From contig NZ_CAMFKM010000004.1 of assembly GCF_945957355.1 (NCBI RefSeq), positions 332,612 to 396,611 on the forward strand: DNA of 64,000 bases, written 5' to 3'. Position numbers and translations under genes: made by a program. Under the pieces are notes generated by a model that saw nothing but the letters and a program-made list of their open reading frames with translations, searched no databases and was not told the origin of the DNA. Numbering within the stretch: the first letter of the stretch is position 1; the number at the start of each line of letters is the position of its first letter. Below, one piece after another: positions 18,534-27,318 of this stretch. This DNA comes from an uncultured Reyranella sp. (GTDB lineage Bacteria; Pseudomonadota; Alphaproteobacteria; Reyranellales; Reyranellaceae).

Positions 18534-21215
18534 ATGTCGACCCGCAATCTCGATAGACTCATGTCCCCGCGCTCGGTCGTCATGATCGGCGCCACCGAAC
18601 GCCCCGGATCCGTCGGCGCCGCCGTCACGCGCAACGCGCTGGCCGGCGGCTTCCAGGGCGAGATCCACCTCGTGAACCGCAAGGGCGGCACGATTGCGGG
18701 CCGGACGGTCTTCCGCAAGGTGTCGGATCTGCCGGCGCCGGCGGATCTCGCCGTGATCATGACGCCTGCGCCGACCGTTCCCAGCTTGATCGTGGCGCTG
18801 GGCGAGGCAGGGACGAGGGCGGCCGTGGTGATCAGTTCCGGCCCTGGCAACGGTTCCGATGCCGCCTCGGTCAATGCGCAGTGGCGCCAGCGGCTGCTGC
18901 GGGCGGCGCAACCTTACCTTCTGCGCATCATCGGCCCCAATTGCATCGGCTACGCCGCTCCCCGGCTGGGACTCAATGCGAGCTTCGGCCCGACCCGGTT
19001 CAAGGCTGGACGCATCGCCGCGGTTGCCCAGTCGGGCGCCGTGCTGGCCGGCCTCGCCGACTGGGGCGTGGCGCAGGGTATCGGCTTTTCCCACCTGATC
19101 TCGATGGGCGACATGGCCGACGTCGATTTCGGCGACGTGCTAGACATGCTGGCGCGCGATGCCGATACGCGCGCGGTGCTGATGTACGTCGAGGGCATCA
19201 CCCAGGTGCGCAAGTTCATGTCGGCGGCGCGCGGCGTGGCGCGCATCAAGCCGGTGATCGTGCTCAAGGGCGGCCGCCACGCCGCGGCAGCGCAGGCGAC
19301 GGCGTCGCACACGGGCTCCATGGCGGGATCGGCCGCCGTCTACGACGCGGCTTTCGCCCGCGCAGGCCTCGTGAGGGTCCTGGGCCTGGGCGAACTGTTC
19401 GATGCGGCCGAAACTCTGGGCCACAGCATCGCGCCGCGCACGGAGCGACTGGCGATCCTGACGAATGGCGGCGGTGTTGGAATCATCGCCACCGACCTGC
19501 TGATCGACGAAGGTGGTGAGATGGCCACGCTGTCGCCGACGACCATCGCGCGGCTCGACAAGCAGATGTCGATGAGGTGGTCGCGCGCCAACCCGGTCGA
19601 CATCGTGGGCGATGCCGACGGGCCGCGCTACGCCGCCGCGCTCGACGGGCTGGCAGATGATCGCGGTGTCGGCGCGGTGCTGGCCATGAACGTGCCGACG
19701 TCGCTGACCTCATCGATCGACGCGGCGCGCGCGATCACGGGGGCCGCCGGCCGCAAGGTCGTGCCGGTGATCGGCTGCTGGATCGGCGGGCGCGAGGCAC
19801 AGGCCGGTCGAGACGTGCTGCACGACGCCGGCATTCCCGCCTACGACACGCCGTTGCGCGCGGTCCGCGGCTTCATGCACATCGTCGAGTATCGTCGCGG
19901 CCAGCGTGCCCTGCAGCGCACGCCGCCCTCCGTGCCGGACCTGCGGTCCGACACAGCGCTCGTGCGGTCGATCGTGCAGGGGGCCCTGGCCGACAAGCGC
20001 AAGGTTCTGACTGAGCCGGAGGCCAAGCGGGTATTGGCAGCCTACGGGATCCCCGTCGTGCCGACCGAGATCGCGCGCGACGCGGCCGAGGCCGCCGCGA
20101 TCGCGGTGCGAATCGGATTTCCCGTCGCGGTGAAGCTCCTGTCGCGCGACATCACCCACAAGAGCGACGTCGGCGGAGTATCGCTCGACCTGGCGTCCGA
20201 GCAGGCCGTCCACGACGCGGTCCGTGAGATGACCGGCAAGATCCTGGTGCTGGCCAACAAGGCCAGGATCGACGGGTTCGTGGTCCAGCCCATGATCCGT
20301 CGCCCGCACGCCGTCGAACTGATTCTCGGCGCCGCCGAGGATCCCGTGTTCGGGCCAATCCTGCTGGTCGGCCATGGTGGGGTGGCCGCCGAGGTGATCG
20401 ACGACAAGGCACTGGCCCTGCCGCCGCTCGATCCCGTGTTGGCCGAGGATGCGCTGAGCCGTACCCGCGTCGATCGCCTGCTGCGCGGCTATCGCGACCG
20501 CGCACCGGCCGATCGCGACGCGGTGGGCGCGGCCATGGTGCGGCTGTCGCAGCTGATCGCCGATGTCGGGGAGATCGCCGAGCTCGACATCAATCCGCTG
20601 CTGGCCGACGCCGACGGCGTGATCGCGCTCGATGCACGCATCGTGGTGAATCATCAGAAGAAGGGGCAGGAGCGGGCGGCACGCTTCGCCATCCGGCCCT
20701 ATCCGGTGGAGCTCGAGGCCGAGATCCAGCATGGCGAGGAAAAGCTGCGCATCCGTCCCATCCGGCCCGACGACGAACCCACGCTGCAGGCCTTCACGCG
20801 GCGGCTGACGCCAGAGGACGTCCGCATGCGCTTCTTCGGCCCCATGCGTGAACTCAGCCACGAGCTCGCGGCAAGGCTCACGCAGATCGACTACGACCGC
20901 GAGATGGCGTTCGTGCTGCTCGACGGCGACGAGATGGTCGGAGTCGGTCGCCTCGTCGCCGATCCGGATTTCCAGCAGGCCGAGTTCGCGCTTACCGTTG
21001 CCTCGGATCGCCAGGGGCGCGGCTATGGCGAGTTGCTGCTGCGGCACGTGCTGCATTACGGCAAGTCGCGCGGCATCAAGCGGGTGGTCGGGCACGTTCT
21101 GCGCGAGAACCGCAAGATGCTCGACCTTGCCAAGCAGGTCGGATTCCGTCGGGAGAGCGGCCGGTCCGGCGAGCCCGACATCCGGGTCGTGAAGTCGCTC
21201 GGCGCCCTGGATTGA
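18534..21215 (+). CDS. Pat/PatZ-like protein: ADP-forming acyl-CoA synthetase domains fused to a GNAT acetyltransferase
   Basis: An 893-residue multidomain cytoplasmic protein. Order: CoA-binding Rossmann domain (SVVMIGATERPGSVGAAVTR, about 12-31), succinyl-CoA-ligase-like domain (to about 460), ATP-grasp domain (starting ADKRKVLTEPEAKRVLAAYG, with VAVKLLSRDITHKSDVGGV), and a C-terminal GNAT domain (about 725-893: LRIRPIRPDDEPTLQAFTRR, then ASDRQGRGYGELLLRHVL for acetyl-CoA binding). This is the layout of Salmonella Pat, which acetylates acyl-CoA synthetases. The phospho-His position of true ADP-forming enzymes is kept here (His259 in ASHTGSMAG). An AMP-forming acyl-CoA synthetase lies divergently 1 kb away. 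The ATG at 18534 fits the family start, although its ribosome site is tight. Confidence 0.9.
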   Translation: MSTRNLDRLMSPRSVVMIGATERPGSVGAAVTRNALAGGFQGEIHLVNRKGGTIAGRTVFRKVSDLPAPADLAVIMTPAPTVPSLIVALGEAGTRAAVVISSGPGNGSDAASVNAQWRQRLLRAAQPYLLRIIGPNCIGYAAPRLGLNASFGPTRFKAGRIAAVAQSGAVLAGLADWGVAQGIGFSHLISMGDMADVDFGDVLDMLARDADTRAVLMYVEGITQVRKFMSAARGVARIKPVIVLKGGRHAAAAQATASHTGSMAGSAAVYDAAFARAGLVRVLGLGELFDAAETLGHSIAPRTERLAILTNGGGVGIIATDLLIDEGGEMATLSPTTIARLDKQMSMRWSRANPVDIVGDADGPRYAAALDGLADDRGVGAVLAMNVPTSLTSSIDAARAITGAAGRKVVPVIGCWIGGREAQAGRDVLHDAGIPAYDTPLRAVRGFMHIVEYRRGQRALQRTPPSVPDLRSDTALVRSIVQGALADKRKVLTEPEAKRVLAAYGIPVVPTEIARDAAEAAAIAVRIGFPVAVKLLSRDITHKSDVGGVSLDLASEQAVHDAVREMTGKILVLANKARIDGFVVQPMIRRPHAVELILGAAEDPVFGPILLVGHGGVAAEVIDDKALALPPLDPVLAEDALSRTRVDRLLRGYRDRAPADRDAVGAAMVRLSQLIADVGEIAELDINPLLADADGVIALDARIVVNHQKKGQERAARFAIRPYPVELEAEIQHGEEKLRIRPIRPDDEPTLQAFTRRLTPEDVRMRFFGPMRELSHELAARLTQIDYDREMAFVLLDGDEMVGVGRLVADPDFQQAEFALTVASDRQGRGYGELLLRHVLHYGKSRGIKRVVGHVLRENRKMLDLAKQVGFRRESGRSGEPDIRVVKSLGALD

Positions 21216-21224
21216 GGCCAAATA

Positions 21225-22394
21225 GTGGCTCGCGCCAAGAGGTTAGGGCATAACGCTCAGATGGCGTCGAGGAAGAACAGAAGCGGGAAGACGAACAGAA
21301 GGAGTCCGAAGCGGCCGCCTGGCATCGTGGACCGCCTGCGCAGCCGTTTCGCCGGGCTTTCTGCCTGGGTCGCGAGGCATCGCTGGCCCTCGATCGTCGT
21401 CGCGGTGATCGCGATGTTCGTCGGGAGCGTGTTCGGCGGCTACTGGATCGCCGAACGACTCGACTTGCGAGGCAGCGAGCGCGTGGCGCGCGACACGTTG
21501 GAGGACATGAAGCGCAGCGCCGCGGCGACGGGGCCGGCCGTCGCGCCGAAATACGCGCGCATCGAGGAGCTGCCGGACTTCCCGAAATACACCGAGGCCG
21601 AGCCTGGGAAGCCGATGCCGACGCTCGAGGAAAAGCCGCCGGTTAAGAAGGTCGCGGCCACCTTCCAGGCCGAACAGACCTGGCGCCGCAACGCCGTGCC
21701 CTTTCGCGATCTCAGGAGCAAGCCGCTGGTCGCGATCGTGATCGACGATGTGGGCCTCGACCGCGCGCGCTCGAAGCGCGCCTGGGAGTTGCCGGGGCCG
21801 ATGACCATGTCGTTCCTGCCCTACGCCAGGGACCTGCCCGAGCAGGCACGCGCGGCGCGGGCGCGGGGCCACGAGCTGATGCTGCATATGCCGATGGAAC
21901 CCAGCGGTCGCAACGATCCCGGACCGGGGGCACTGATGGTGTCGATGCCCGACGTCGAGGTGCGCCAGAAGCTGCTGATCGCGCTGGAGAGTTTCGGCGG
22001 TTATGTCGGCATCAACAACCACATGGGCAGCCGCTTCACCGCCAACCGTGCCGACATGGAGGTGGTGATGCGCCAGCTCAAGCCGCGCGGCCTGATGTTC
22101 CTCGATTCGCGGACCAGTCCGCAATCGGTGGGCGACCAGACGGCGCAGGAAATCGGTGTGCCGTCGATCGTGCGCCACGTCTTCCTCGACGACGAGGACT
22201 CGGTCGAAGCGGTGCGGCGCAAGCTCGCCGAGACCGAAGCGGTGGCGCGTCGCCAGGGGTTCGTCGTGGCGATCGGCCATCCGCACGAATCGACGCTGCA
22301 GGCGCTGGCGGAGTGGCTGCCGACGGTGCAGGGCAAGGGGCTCGCCCTCGCGCCCTCGACCGCGATATTGCGCAAGCGCAACGGTTGGGATTGA
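21225..22394 (+). CDS. Divergent polysaccharide deacetylase (DUF610/YibQ family)
   Basis: A 389-residue protein from GTG at 21225 (ATG at 21261 is a possible alternative). A very basic N-terminus precedes one membrane segment (about 55-77, WPSIVVAVIAMFVGSVFGGY), then a linker and a deacetylase-fold domain starting VAIVIDDVGLDRARSKRAWE. Other family marks are HELMLHMPMEP, GINNHMGSRFT and VVAIGHPHESTLQAL. It is likely anchored in the inner membrane and acts on envelope polysaccharide, but no substrate is established for this family. It starts 9 bp after the Pat-like gene, so it is probably in the same transcript. In many bacteria it sits near a carboxy-terminal protease, which is not seen here. 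Confidence 0.85.
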   Translation: MARAKRLGHNAQMASRKNRSGKTNRRSPKRPPGIVDRLRSRFAGLSAWVARHRWPSIVVAVIAMFVGSVFGGYWIAERLDLRGSERVARDTLEDMKRSAAATGPAVAPKYARIEELPDFPKYTEAEPGKPMPTLEEKPPVKKVAATFQAEQTWRRNAVPFRDLRSKPLVAIVIDDVGLDRARSKRAWELPGPMTMSFLPYARDLPEQARAARARGHELMLHMPMEPSGRNDPGPGALMVSMPDVEVRQKLLIALESFGGYVGINNHMGSRFTANRADMEVVMRQLKPRGLMFLDSRTSPQSVGDQTAQEIGVPSIVRHVFLDDEDSVEAVRRKLAETEAVARRQGFVVAIGHPHESTLQALAEWLPTVQGKGLALAPSTAILRKRNGWD

Positions 22395-22426
22395 GTCGCG
22401 CCAACAAGTGAGTTGGAGGAAGCGAC

Positions 22427-24043
22427 GTGCGATACAACAAGCAGGCGATGATCGTGGCCCCGCAGCCCGAGCCGACGGAGGCCGGCGCGGACGTGCTGCG
22501 CGAGGGCGGCAATGCCGTGGACGCGGGCATCGCCTGCGCGCTGGTGCAGGGTGTCGTCGATCCGCAGATGTGCGGCATCGCCGGCTTCGGCTCCTGCGGC
22601 ATCTACATGCCCGGCAAGAAGTTCCACGGCTACATCGACGCCCACGCGCCGGCGCCGCTGGCCGCGCGGCCCGACATGTGGGCCGACCTGATCGAGAGCG
22701 AGGCGCGCGATGGATACGGCTTCATCCTGAAGGGCAGGGTGAACGACATCGGCTACAAGTCGATCTGCGCGCCGGCCAATCTCAAGATGTACTACGATGC
22801 GCACAAGGAGCATGGCAGCCTGCCCTGGTCGCGCATCGTCGAGCCGGCTATCCACTGGGCCGAGAACGGCTGGACTGTGCGGCCGCACGTCCATTTCTGG
22901 TGGGCCGATGACGGCGCCTTCGGCCGCGCGCCGAACTTCGAGCGCACCGGATTCACGCCGGCCGCGCGCGAACTCTATTGCCGGCCCGACGGCGTGCCGA
23001 AGCGGGTGGGCGACCGGGTGGTCAACCGCGACTACGGCCAGACCTTGCGCACCATCGCCAGGGGTGGCGCCGACGTCTTCTATTCCGGCGAAATCGCTCA
23101 CGCGATTGCCGAGGACATGAAGAAGAACGACGCACTGCTGTCGATCGAGGATCTGAAGGCGTGGAGGACCGTGCGCAACGAACCGCTGTGGGGCGACTAT
23201 CGCGGCTACAAGGTCTCGACCAACCAGCCGCCGGGCGGCGGCGTGATGCTGATCGAGATGCTGAACATCCTGGAGAATTTCGACATCGGTGCGCTGGAGC
23301 ATGGCTCCACCGAGCATCTGCGCATCGTGACCGAAGCAATGAAGCGGGCCACGATCGACAAGGATGCGAAGGTCGGTGATCCGAAGTTCGTGACGGTGCC
23401 GGTCGGGGAACTGACTTCGAAGGCCTATGCCAAGGCCATGGCAGCCGAGATCGCGCGCGGCAAGAAGGCCAGCGTGACGCGCTTCAACTCGGGTGCGGTT
23501 TCCAAGGACACCACGCATATTTCGGTCCTCGACAAGGACGGCAACTGTTTCACCATGACCCATTCGCTGGGCATGCCTTCGGGCGTGATCACCCCGGGCT
23601 TGGGCTTCATGTACAATGGCTGCATGGGCGTGTTCGATCCGCGCCCGGGCCGCGCCGGCTCGATCGCGCCGGGCAAGGCGCGCTTCAGCTCGGTCGTTCC
23701 CTCCATCATCTTCAAGGACGGCAAGCCGCACCTGATCATCGGCGCGCCCGGCGCCACGCAGATCGCCATGGGCGTGCTGCACGTCATCCTCAACGCGCTC
23801 GATTTCGGCATGACCATGGTCGAGGCGGTCAGCGCGCCGCGATTCTCGGCGACCTCGGATGCGATCGACATCTCCAACCGCATCCAGGGCCGGGTCGAAC
23901 GCGAGCTGCAGGCGCTGGGCTATCCCGTCGTCCGCAGCCCCTACGGCTTCGGCTTCGCCGCCGTCCACGGTATCCGCATCCACGAGGACGGCCTGGACGG
24001 TGGCGCCGATCCTGGCCACGACGGCGTTGTGATCGCGGTTTAA
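22427..24043 (+). CDS. Gamma-glutamyltransferase family protein, apparently cytoplasmic
   Basis: N-terminal-nucleophile hydrolase that cleaves gamma-glutamyl amides such as glutathione. The GTG start at 22427 follows a GGAGGA site; the protein is 538 residues. The autocleavage site is Thr362 in SKDTTHISVLDKDGN, giving predicted chains of about 361 and 177 residues. GLGFMYNGCMGVFDPRPGRA and FSSVVPSIIFKDGKPHLIIG are active-site and family segments. Unlike E. coli Ggt there is no signal peptide, so cytoplasmic acylase-like activity on another gamma-glutamyl or amide substrate is possible. Its last 4 bp overlap the convergent TfoX-N gene. Confidence 0.9.
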   Translation: MRYNKQAMIVAPQPEPTEAGADVLREGGNAVDAGIACALVQGVVDPQMCGIAGFGSCGIYMPGKKFHGYIDAHAPAPLAARPDMWADLIESEARDGYGFILKGRVNDIGYKSICAPANLKMYYDAHKEHGSLPWSRIVEPAIHWAENGWTVRPHVHFWWADDGAFGRAPNFERTGFTPAARELYCRPDGVPKRVGDRVVNRDYGQTLRTIARGGADVFYSGEIAHAIAEDMKKNDALLSIEDLKAWRTVRNEPLWGDYRGYKVSTNQPPGGGVMLIEMLNILENFDIGALEHGSTEHLRIVTEAMKRATIDKDAKVGDPKFVTVPVGELTSKAYAKAMAAEIARGKKASVTRFNSGAVSKDTTHISVLDKDGNCFTMTHSLGMPSGVITPGLGFMYNGCMGVFDPRPGRAGSIAPGKARFSSVVPSIIFKDGKPHLIIGAPGATQIAMGVLHVILNALDFGMTMVEAVSAPRFSATSDAIDISNRIQGRVERELQALGYPVVRSPYGFGFAAVHGIRIHEDGLDGGADPGHDGVVIAV

Positions 24044-24423
24044 GTGCGTCGCGGGCTGGTGGAGCTTTTCTTGCCAGATCTCTCCCGCGCCGCCGCGCCG
24101 CGTCGCGCGGCAGCCAGCGCCGCGCGAGCCCAGGTCAGAAACTCGTCGTGTTCGTCGAGCAGACGGTCGGGCAGGGGCCAGTAGGCGAGGTCGATGGTGA
24201 CGCCCTTTTTCACGTAGCTGAGAGGCGGCGCGGCCTCGGCTTCCTTGAAGAGGGTGCGGTTCTGGTCGTCGACCCGCAGATAGAGCGTGTCGTCGCTGAC
24301 GATGCCCAGCATCAGCCCACGGCAGAACACACCGGTCTTTCCGAACATGCGCCGCGTCGTGATGTGGCCGAGCGGGGCCAGCTGCTCGCGCAGGAATTCG
24401 GCGAAGCCGGCGCTGGCGACCAT
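24040..24423 (-). CDS. TfoX/Sxy N-terminal-domain protein
   Basis: A 127-residue protein starting MVASAGFAEFLREQLAPLGH, then ITTRRMFGKTGVFCRGLMLG and LYLRVDDQNRTLF, the TfoX N-domain pattern. The C-terminus is a basic tail. In gammaproteobacteria two-domain TfoX/Sxy helps switch on competence; stand-alone N-domain proteins are common in alphaproteobacteria with no proven role. It overlaps the ggt stop by 4 bp and lies 3 bp downstream of the amidase stop on the same strand. comEC is in this window but 18 kb away, so no functional link is claimed. Confidence 0.88.
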   Translation of the reverse strand: MVASAGFAEFLREQLAPLGHITTRRMFGKTGVFCRGLMLGIVSDDTLYLRVDDQNRTLFKEAEAAPPLSYVKKGVTIDLAYWPLPDRLLDEHDEFLTWARAALAAARRGAAARERSGKKSSTSPRRT

Positions 24424-24426
24424 CGG

Positions 24427-26127
24427 TTACAACGCCGGCAGGTCCGGCGGTGGACGGCGCGCGTTCGTCGCCTGTTCGTAGGCATAGGCGAGGCGCAGCA
24501 GCGTGGCCTCGCTCCAGGCGCGGCCGGCGAAGGTAAATCCAAGCGGATAGTCGGGTGTTTCCGTCTTGCCGACACCGGAGATGAAGCCTGCCGGCACCTG
24601 GACGCTGGGGTAGCCCGGCTTTGCCGCGATCGTAGAACCGCTGGCGCCGGGAAACACCACGGCGTCGAGTCGGTGCTGGTTCATATAGGCATCCATGCCG
24701 CGCTCCTTAGCGGCCATCAGGTCCATCGCGCGCGCCGACTTGTATTCCAGCTCGGAGAGATCGCCCCGGGTCGCTTCGGCGGCCAGGAACAGGTCCTGCC
24801 CGTAGCGCAGCGCCTTGTCGGCATTCTCGGCGTTGAAGGCGATGATGTCGGCCATCGTCTTCATCTGCGTATTGGTCGCCCAATCGCGCAGGTAGAGATT
24901 GAGGTCGCGCTTCAGCTCGTAGAGGAAGACGATGGATGCAGGCCCCGGCGTGCCCCTGGCCGGGCTGAACGGGTTGCGATTGAGCACCGGCATGGTCGTG
25001 CCCGGGCCGCCGATCCAGCCGATCGCCGGAATCGCCGCCCGCACGACCGTGGCGCCCAGCTCCTCGAGCACCTTGATCGCGTGCGCCATCACTTCCTTCG
25101 CGCGCGGGGAAAGCGGGCCATAGAAGGGATCGTTGAGTGGATCGCCGGGGTCGCTCGGCACGCCGATGCGCGCCCCCTTCAGCCCGTCCTTGTCGAGCCC
25201 GCTGGTATAGTCGTCAGGCCGCTGCAACAGATGCGTCGCGGGATCGTCCGGATCGCGCGCCGCCAGCACGTTCAGCAGGATCGCCGAGTCGCGCACGGTT
25301 CGGGTCATGGGCCCGGCCGTGTCCTGGCTGTGCGAAATCGGGATGATGCCGCTGCGGCTGATCAGGCCGACCGTCGGCTTCACGGTGACGAGACCGTTCT
25401 GGGTGGCGGGGCTCAGCAGCGAACCCGAAGTCTCCGTGCCGATCGCCGCGGCGCAGAGGCCGGCCGCGACGGCGACGGCGGAGCCGGCACTGGAGCCGCC
25501 CGGCAGGACCGCCGGTGCTTCATTGGACATCAGCTTGGGCGAGTAGGGGTTCCGGACATAGCCGGCGATGGAGCTGTAGCCCGACGGCATGCCGACAGCG
25601 AGGACGTTGGCGAATTCGGTGAGGTTTGCCTTGCCGAGGATCACCGCGCCGGCCTCGCGCAGCTTCCTGACCACCGGCGCATCATCCCTGGCGTACGCGC
25701 CTCCAAGGGCTAGCGAGCCTGCCGTCGTAGGCTGCCTGTCGCCGGTGGCGATATTGTCCTTCACCAGGATAGGCAGGCCGGCGAGCGCCTGGGTGGCCGA
25801 TGGCTTCACGGTATCGAGGCGGGCGGCGATCGACAGGGCGTCGGGATTGGTCGTCCGCACGGAGTTGAGGCCCGGCCCCTGCCGGTCATAGGCGTCGATC
25901 CGGGCCAGATAGGCCCTGGTCAGCTCGCTCGACGTGACGCGGCCCTGCGCCAGCGCCTCCTGCAGGTCCGACAGCGACGCGTTGCCGACGGCGATCGCCG
26001 GCTGTGCCGAAGCCGGTCCCGATCCCGCCACGCCCAGCACGGCCGGCATCATGGCCAGTTCGCGGCGCTTGAGGCCGCCATCGGCCGGCGGTCGGGCGCC
26101 TTTGGTGGGTTCGGTCACGACAATCAC
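24427..26127 (-). CDS. Amidase-signature-family hydrolase, probably exported
   Basis: Hydrolyses an amide bond using a Ser-cisSer-Lys triad: Lys123 in PILVKDNIA, Ser213 in PGGSSAGSAVAVAAG and Ser236 in ETSGSLLSPA. At 566 residues it has the long C-terminal part typical of the amidases-with-leader group. The N-terminus carries KRRELAMMPAVLGVAGSGPASA, a twin-arginine-like leader, so periplasmic location is likely. The GTG at 26127 lacks a strong ribosome site and a nearby in-frame GTG could be used instead. It is divergent from Bug receptor 2 across 192 bp. The substrate is unknown; a partnership with nitrile hydratase (55-56 kb) is possible but not supported by position. Confidence 0.88.
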   Translation of the reverse strand: MIVVTEPTKGARPPADGGLKRRELAMMPAVLGVAGSGPASAQPAIAVGNASLSDLQEALAQGRVTSSELTRAYLARIDAYDRQGPGLNSVRTTNPDALSIAARLDTVKPSATQALAGLPILVKDNIATGDRQPTTAGSLALGGAYARDDAPVVRKLREAGAVILGKANLTEFANVLAVGMPSGYSSIAGYVRNPYSPKLMSNEAPAVLPGGSSAGSAVAVAAGLCAAAIGTETSGSLLSPATQNGLVTVKPTVGLISRSGIIPISHSQDTAGPMTRTVRDSAILLNVLAARDPDDPATHLLQRPDDYTSGLDKDGLKGARIGVPSDPGDPLNDPFYGPLSPRAKEVMAHAIKVLEELGATVVRAAIPAIGWIGGPGTTMPVLNRNPFSPARGTPGPASIVFLYELKRDLNLYLRDWATNTQMKTMADIIAFNAENADKALRYGQDLFLAAEATRGDLSELEYKSARAMDLMAAKERGMDAYMNQHRLDAVVFPGASGSTIAAKPGYPSVQVPAGFISGVGKTETPDYPLGFTFAGRAWSEATLLRLAYAYEQATNARRPPPDLPAL

Positions 26128-26319
26128 CTGTGGTTTTTGTCGCCAAGATTGGCGGCACGCGCATCTTTACATGATGAATGCGTCAAGCGCCGCCAAGCTG
26201 GTTACGATCAATTCCCTTTCGCGCCCCGTTGGAGGTTCGCCACGCGACCCGACTCCGTTGCATGCCACCTGCACCGCCTTAAACTCCCTTGCAAAAGTTG
26301 AGTACGGGGAGGCCAAACG
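26128..26319. promoter_or_regulatory. Divergent control region, amidase / Bug receptor 2
   Basis: This 192-bp gap holds the promoters of both flanking genes. AT-rich patches lie near 26161-26180 and 26280-26300. No strong palindrome, RNA gene or small reading frame stood out. Confidence 0.4.
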
Positions 26320-27288
26320 ATGAAGTTCACACGACGGTGCGCGCTCGCCGCGCTCGCAGCGAGCGCCTTGGCAGCGCCTGCCGCCGCGCAGACCTATCCC
26401 GACAAGCCGATCCGCATGATCATCGCCTTCGCCGCCGGCGGACCGACCGACGTGGTCGGGCGCCTGCTGGCGCCGCGAGTTTCTGAAATCCTGGGCCAGC
26501 AGGTGGTGGTCGAGAACAAGCCCGGCGCGACCGGCAATATCGGCACCGCGATGGTCGCCGACGCCAAACCCGACGGCTACACTATCTTGTTCAGCGCCTC
26601 GACCATGGCTATGGCGCCGGCGCTCTATGGCAAACAACTCGGCTACGACCCGGTGAACGGGCTGGCGGCCATCGCCTATGTGGCGAGCGTGCCGCTGATC
26701 CTGCTGGCGCCGATCGACGGCGCGAAGTCCACGACGGAACTCGTGGGCATGCTGCGCAAGGATCCCGGCAAGTATTCCTATGCCTCTTCCGGCAATGGCG
26801 GGATGATCCATCTCGCGAGCTACCTGTTTGCCAACCGCGCCGGCGGCGATGCGCTGCACGTACCCTATCGGGGCTCGGCGCCCGGCATGGTCGACATGAT
26901 CGCCGGCCGCCACGGTTTCCAGATCGACACGCTGCAGTCGAGCAAGGGCTTCATCGACGGCGGCAAGGTGCGCGTGCTGGGCGTCGCTTCAGACAAGCGG
27001 CTGAAGCAGCTTCCCGATGTGCCGACGATCAAGGAGTCCACGGGCTTCGATTACGCGATCAACACCTGGTACGCGGTCTATGCGCCCGCCAGGACGCCGC
27101 GGCCGATCATCGACAGGCTGAATGCCGCCTTCAATCAGGCGCTGAAGCAGCCCGACATGGTCAAGAAGGCAGACGAACTCGCCATCGAGCTGGTCGATTC
27201 GACGCCGGAGCAGGCCAAGAAGTTCTACGATGACCAGATGGCCTTCTGGGATCCCATCATCAAGCAGTCCGGCGCCAAGCCGGAATAA
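26320..27288 (+). CDS. Tripartite-tricarboxylate (Bug-family) periplasmic binding protein, copy 2
   Basis: A 322-residue exported binding protein: signal peptide MKFTRRCALAALAASALAAP...AAAQ, then TYPDKPIRMIIAFAAGGPTD, GQQVVVENKPGATGNIG and AKPDGYTILF, all Bug signatures. It is about the same length as copies 1 and 3 but clearly different in sequence, so these are not recent duplicates. Downstream on the same strand is the frameshifted GST gene (30-bp gap), then a hydrolase and a cupin, suggesting an uptake-and-breakdown group. No membrane permease is nearby. The ligand is unknown. Confidence 0.92.
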   Translation: MKFTRRCALAALAASALAAPAAAQTYPDKPIRMIIAFAAGGPTDVVGRLLAPRVSEILGQQVVVENKPGATGNIGTAMVADAKPDGYTILFSASTMAMAPALYGKQLGYDPVNGLAAIAYVASVPLILLAPIDGAKSTTELVGMLRKDPGKYSYASSGNGGMIHLASYLFANRAGGDALHVPYRGSAPGMVDMIAGRHGFQIDTLQSSKGFIDGGKVRVLGVASDKRLKQLPDVPTIKESTGFDYAINTWYAVYAPARTPRPIIDRLNAAFNQALKQPDMVKKADELAIELVDSTPEQAKKFYDDQMAFWDPIIKQSGAKPE

Positions 27289-27318
27289 CGATCGACCTCG
27301 AGCGCAACGGAGAGTGTG

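Noticed and set aside
24040..24423. TfoX-N protein and comEC taken together as a competence system
   Set aside because: They lie 18 kb apart, the TfoX protein lacks the C-terminal domain and no other competence genes are present.
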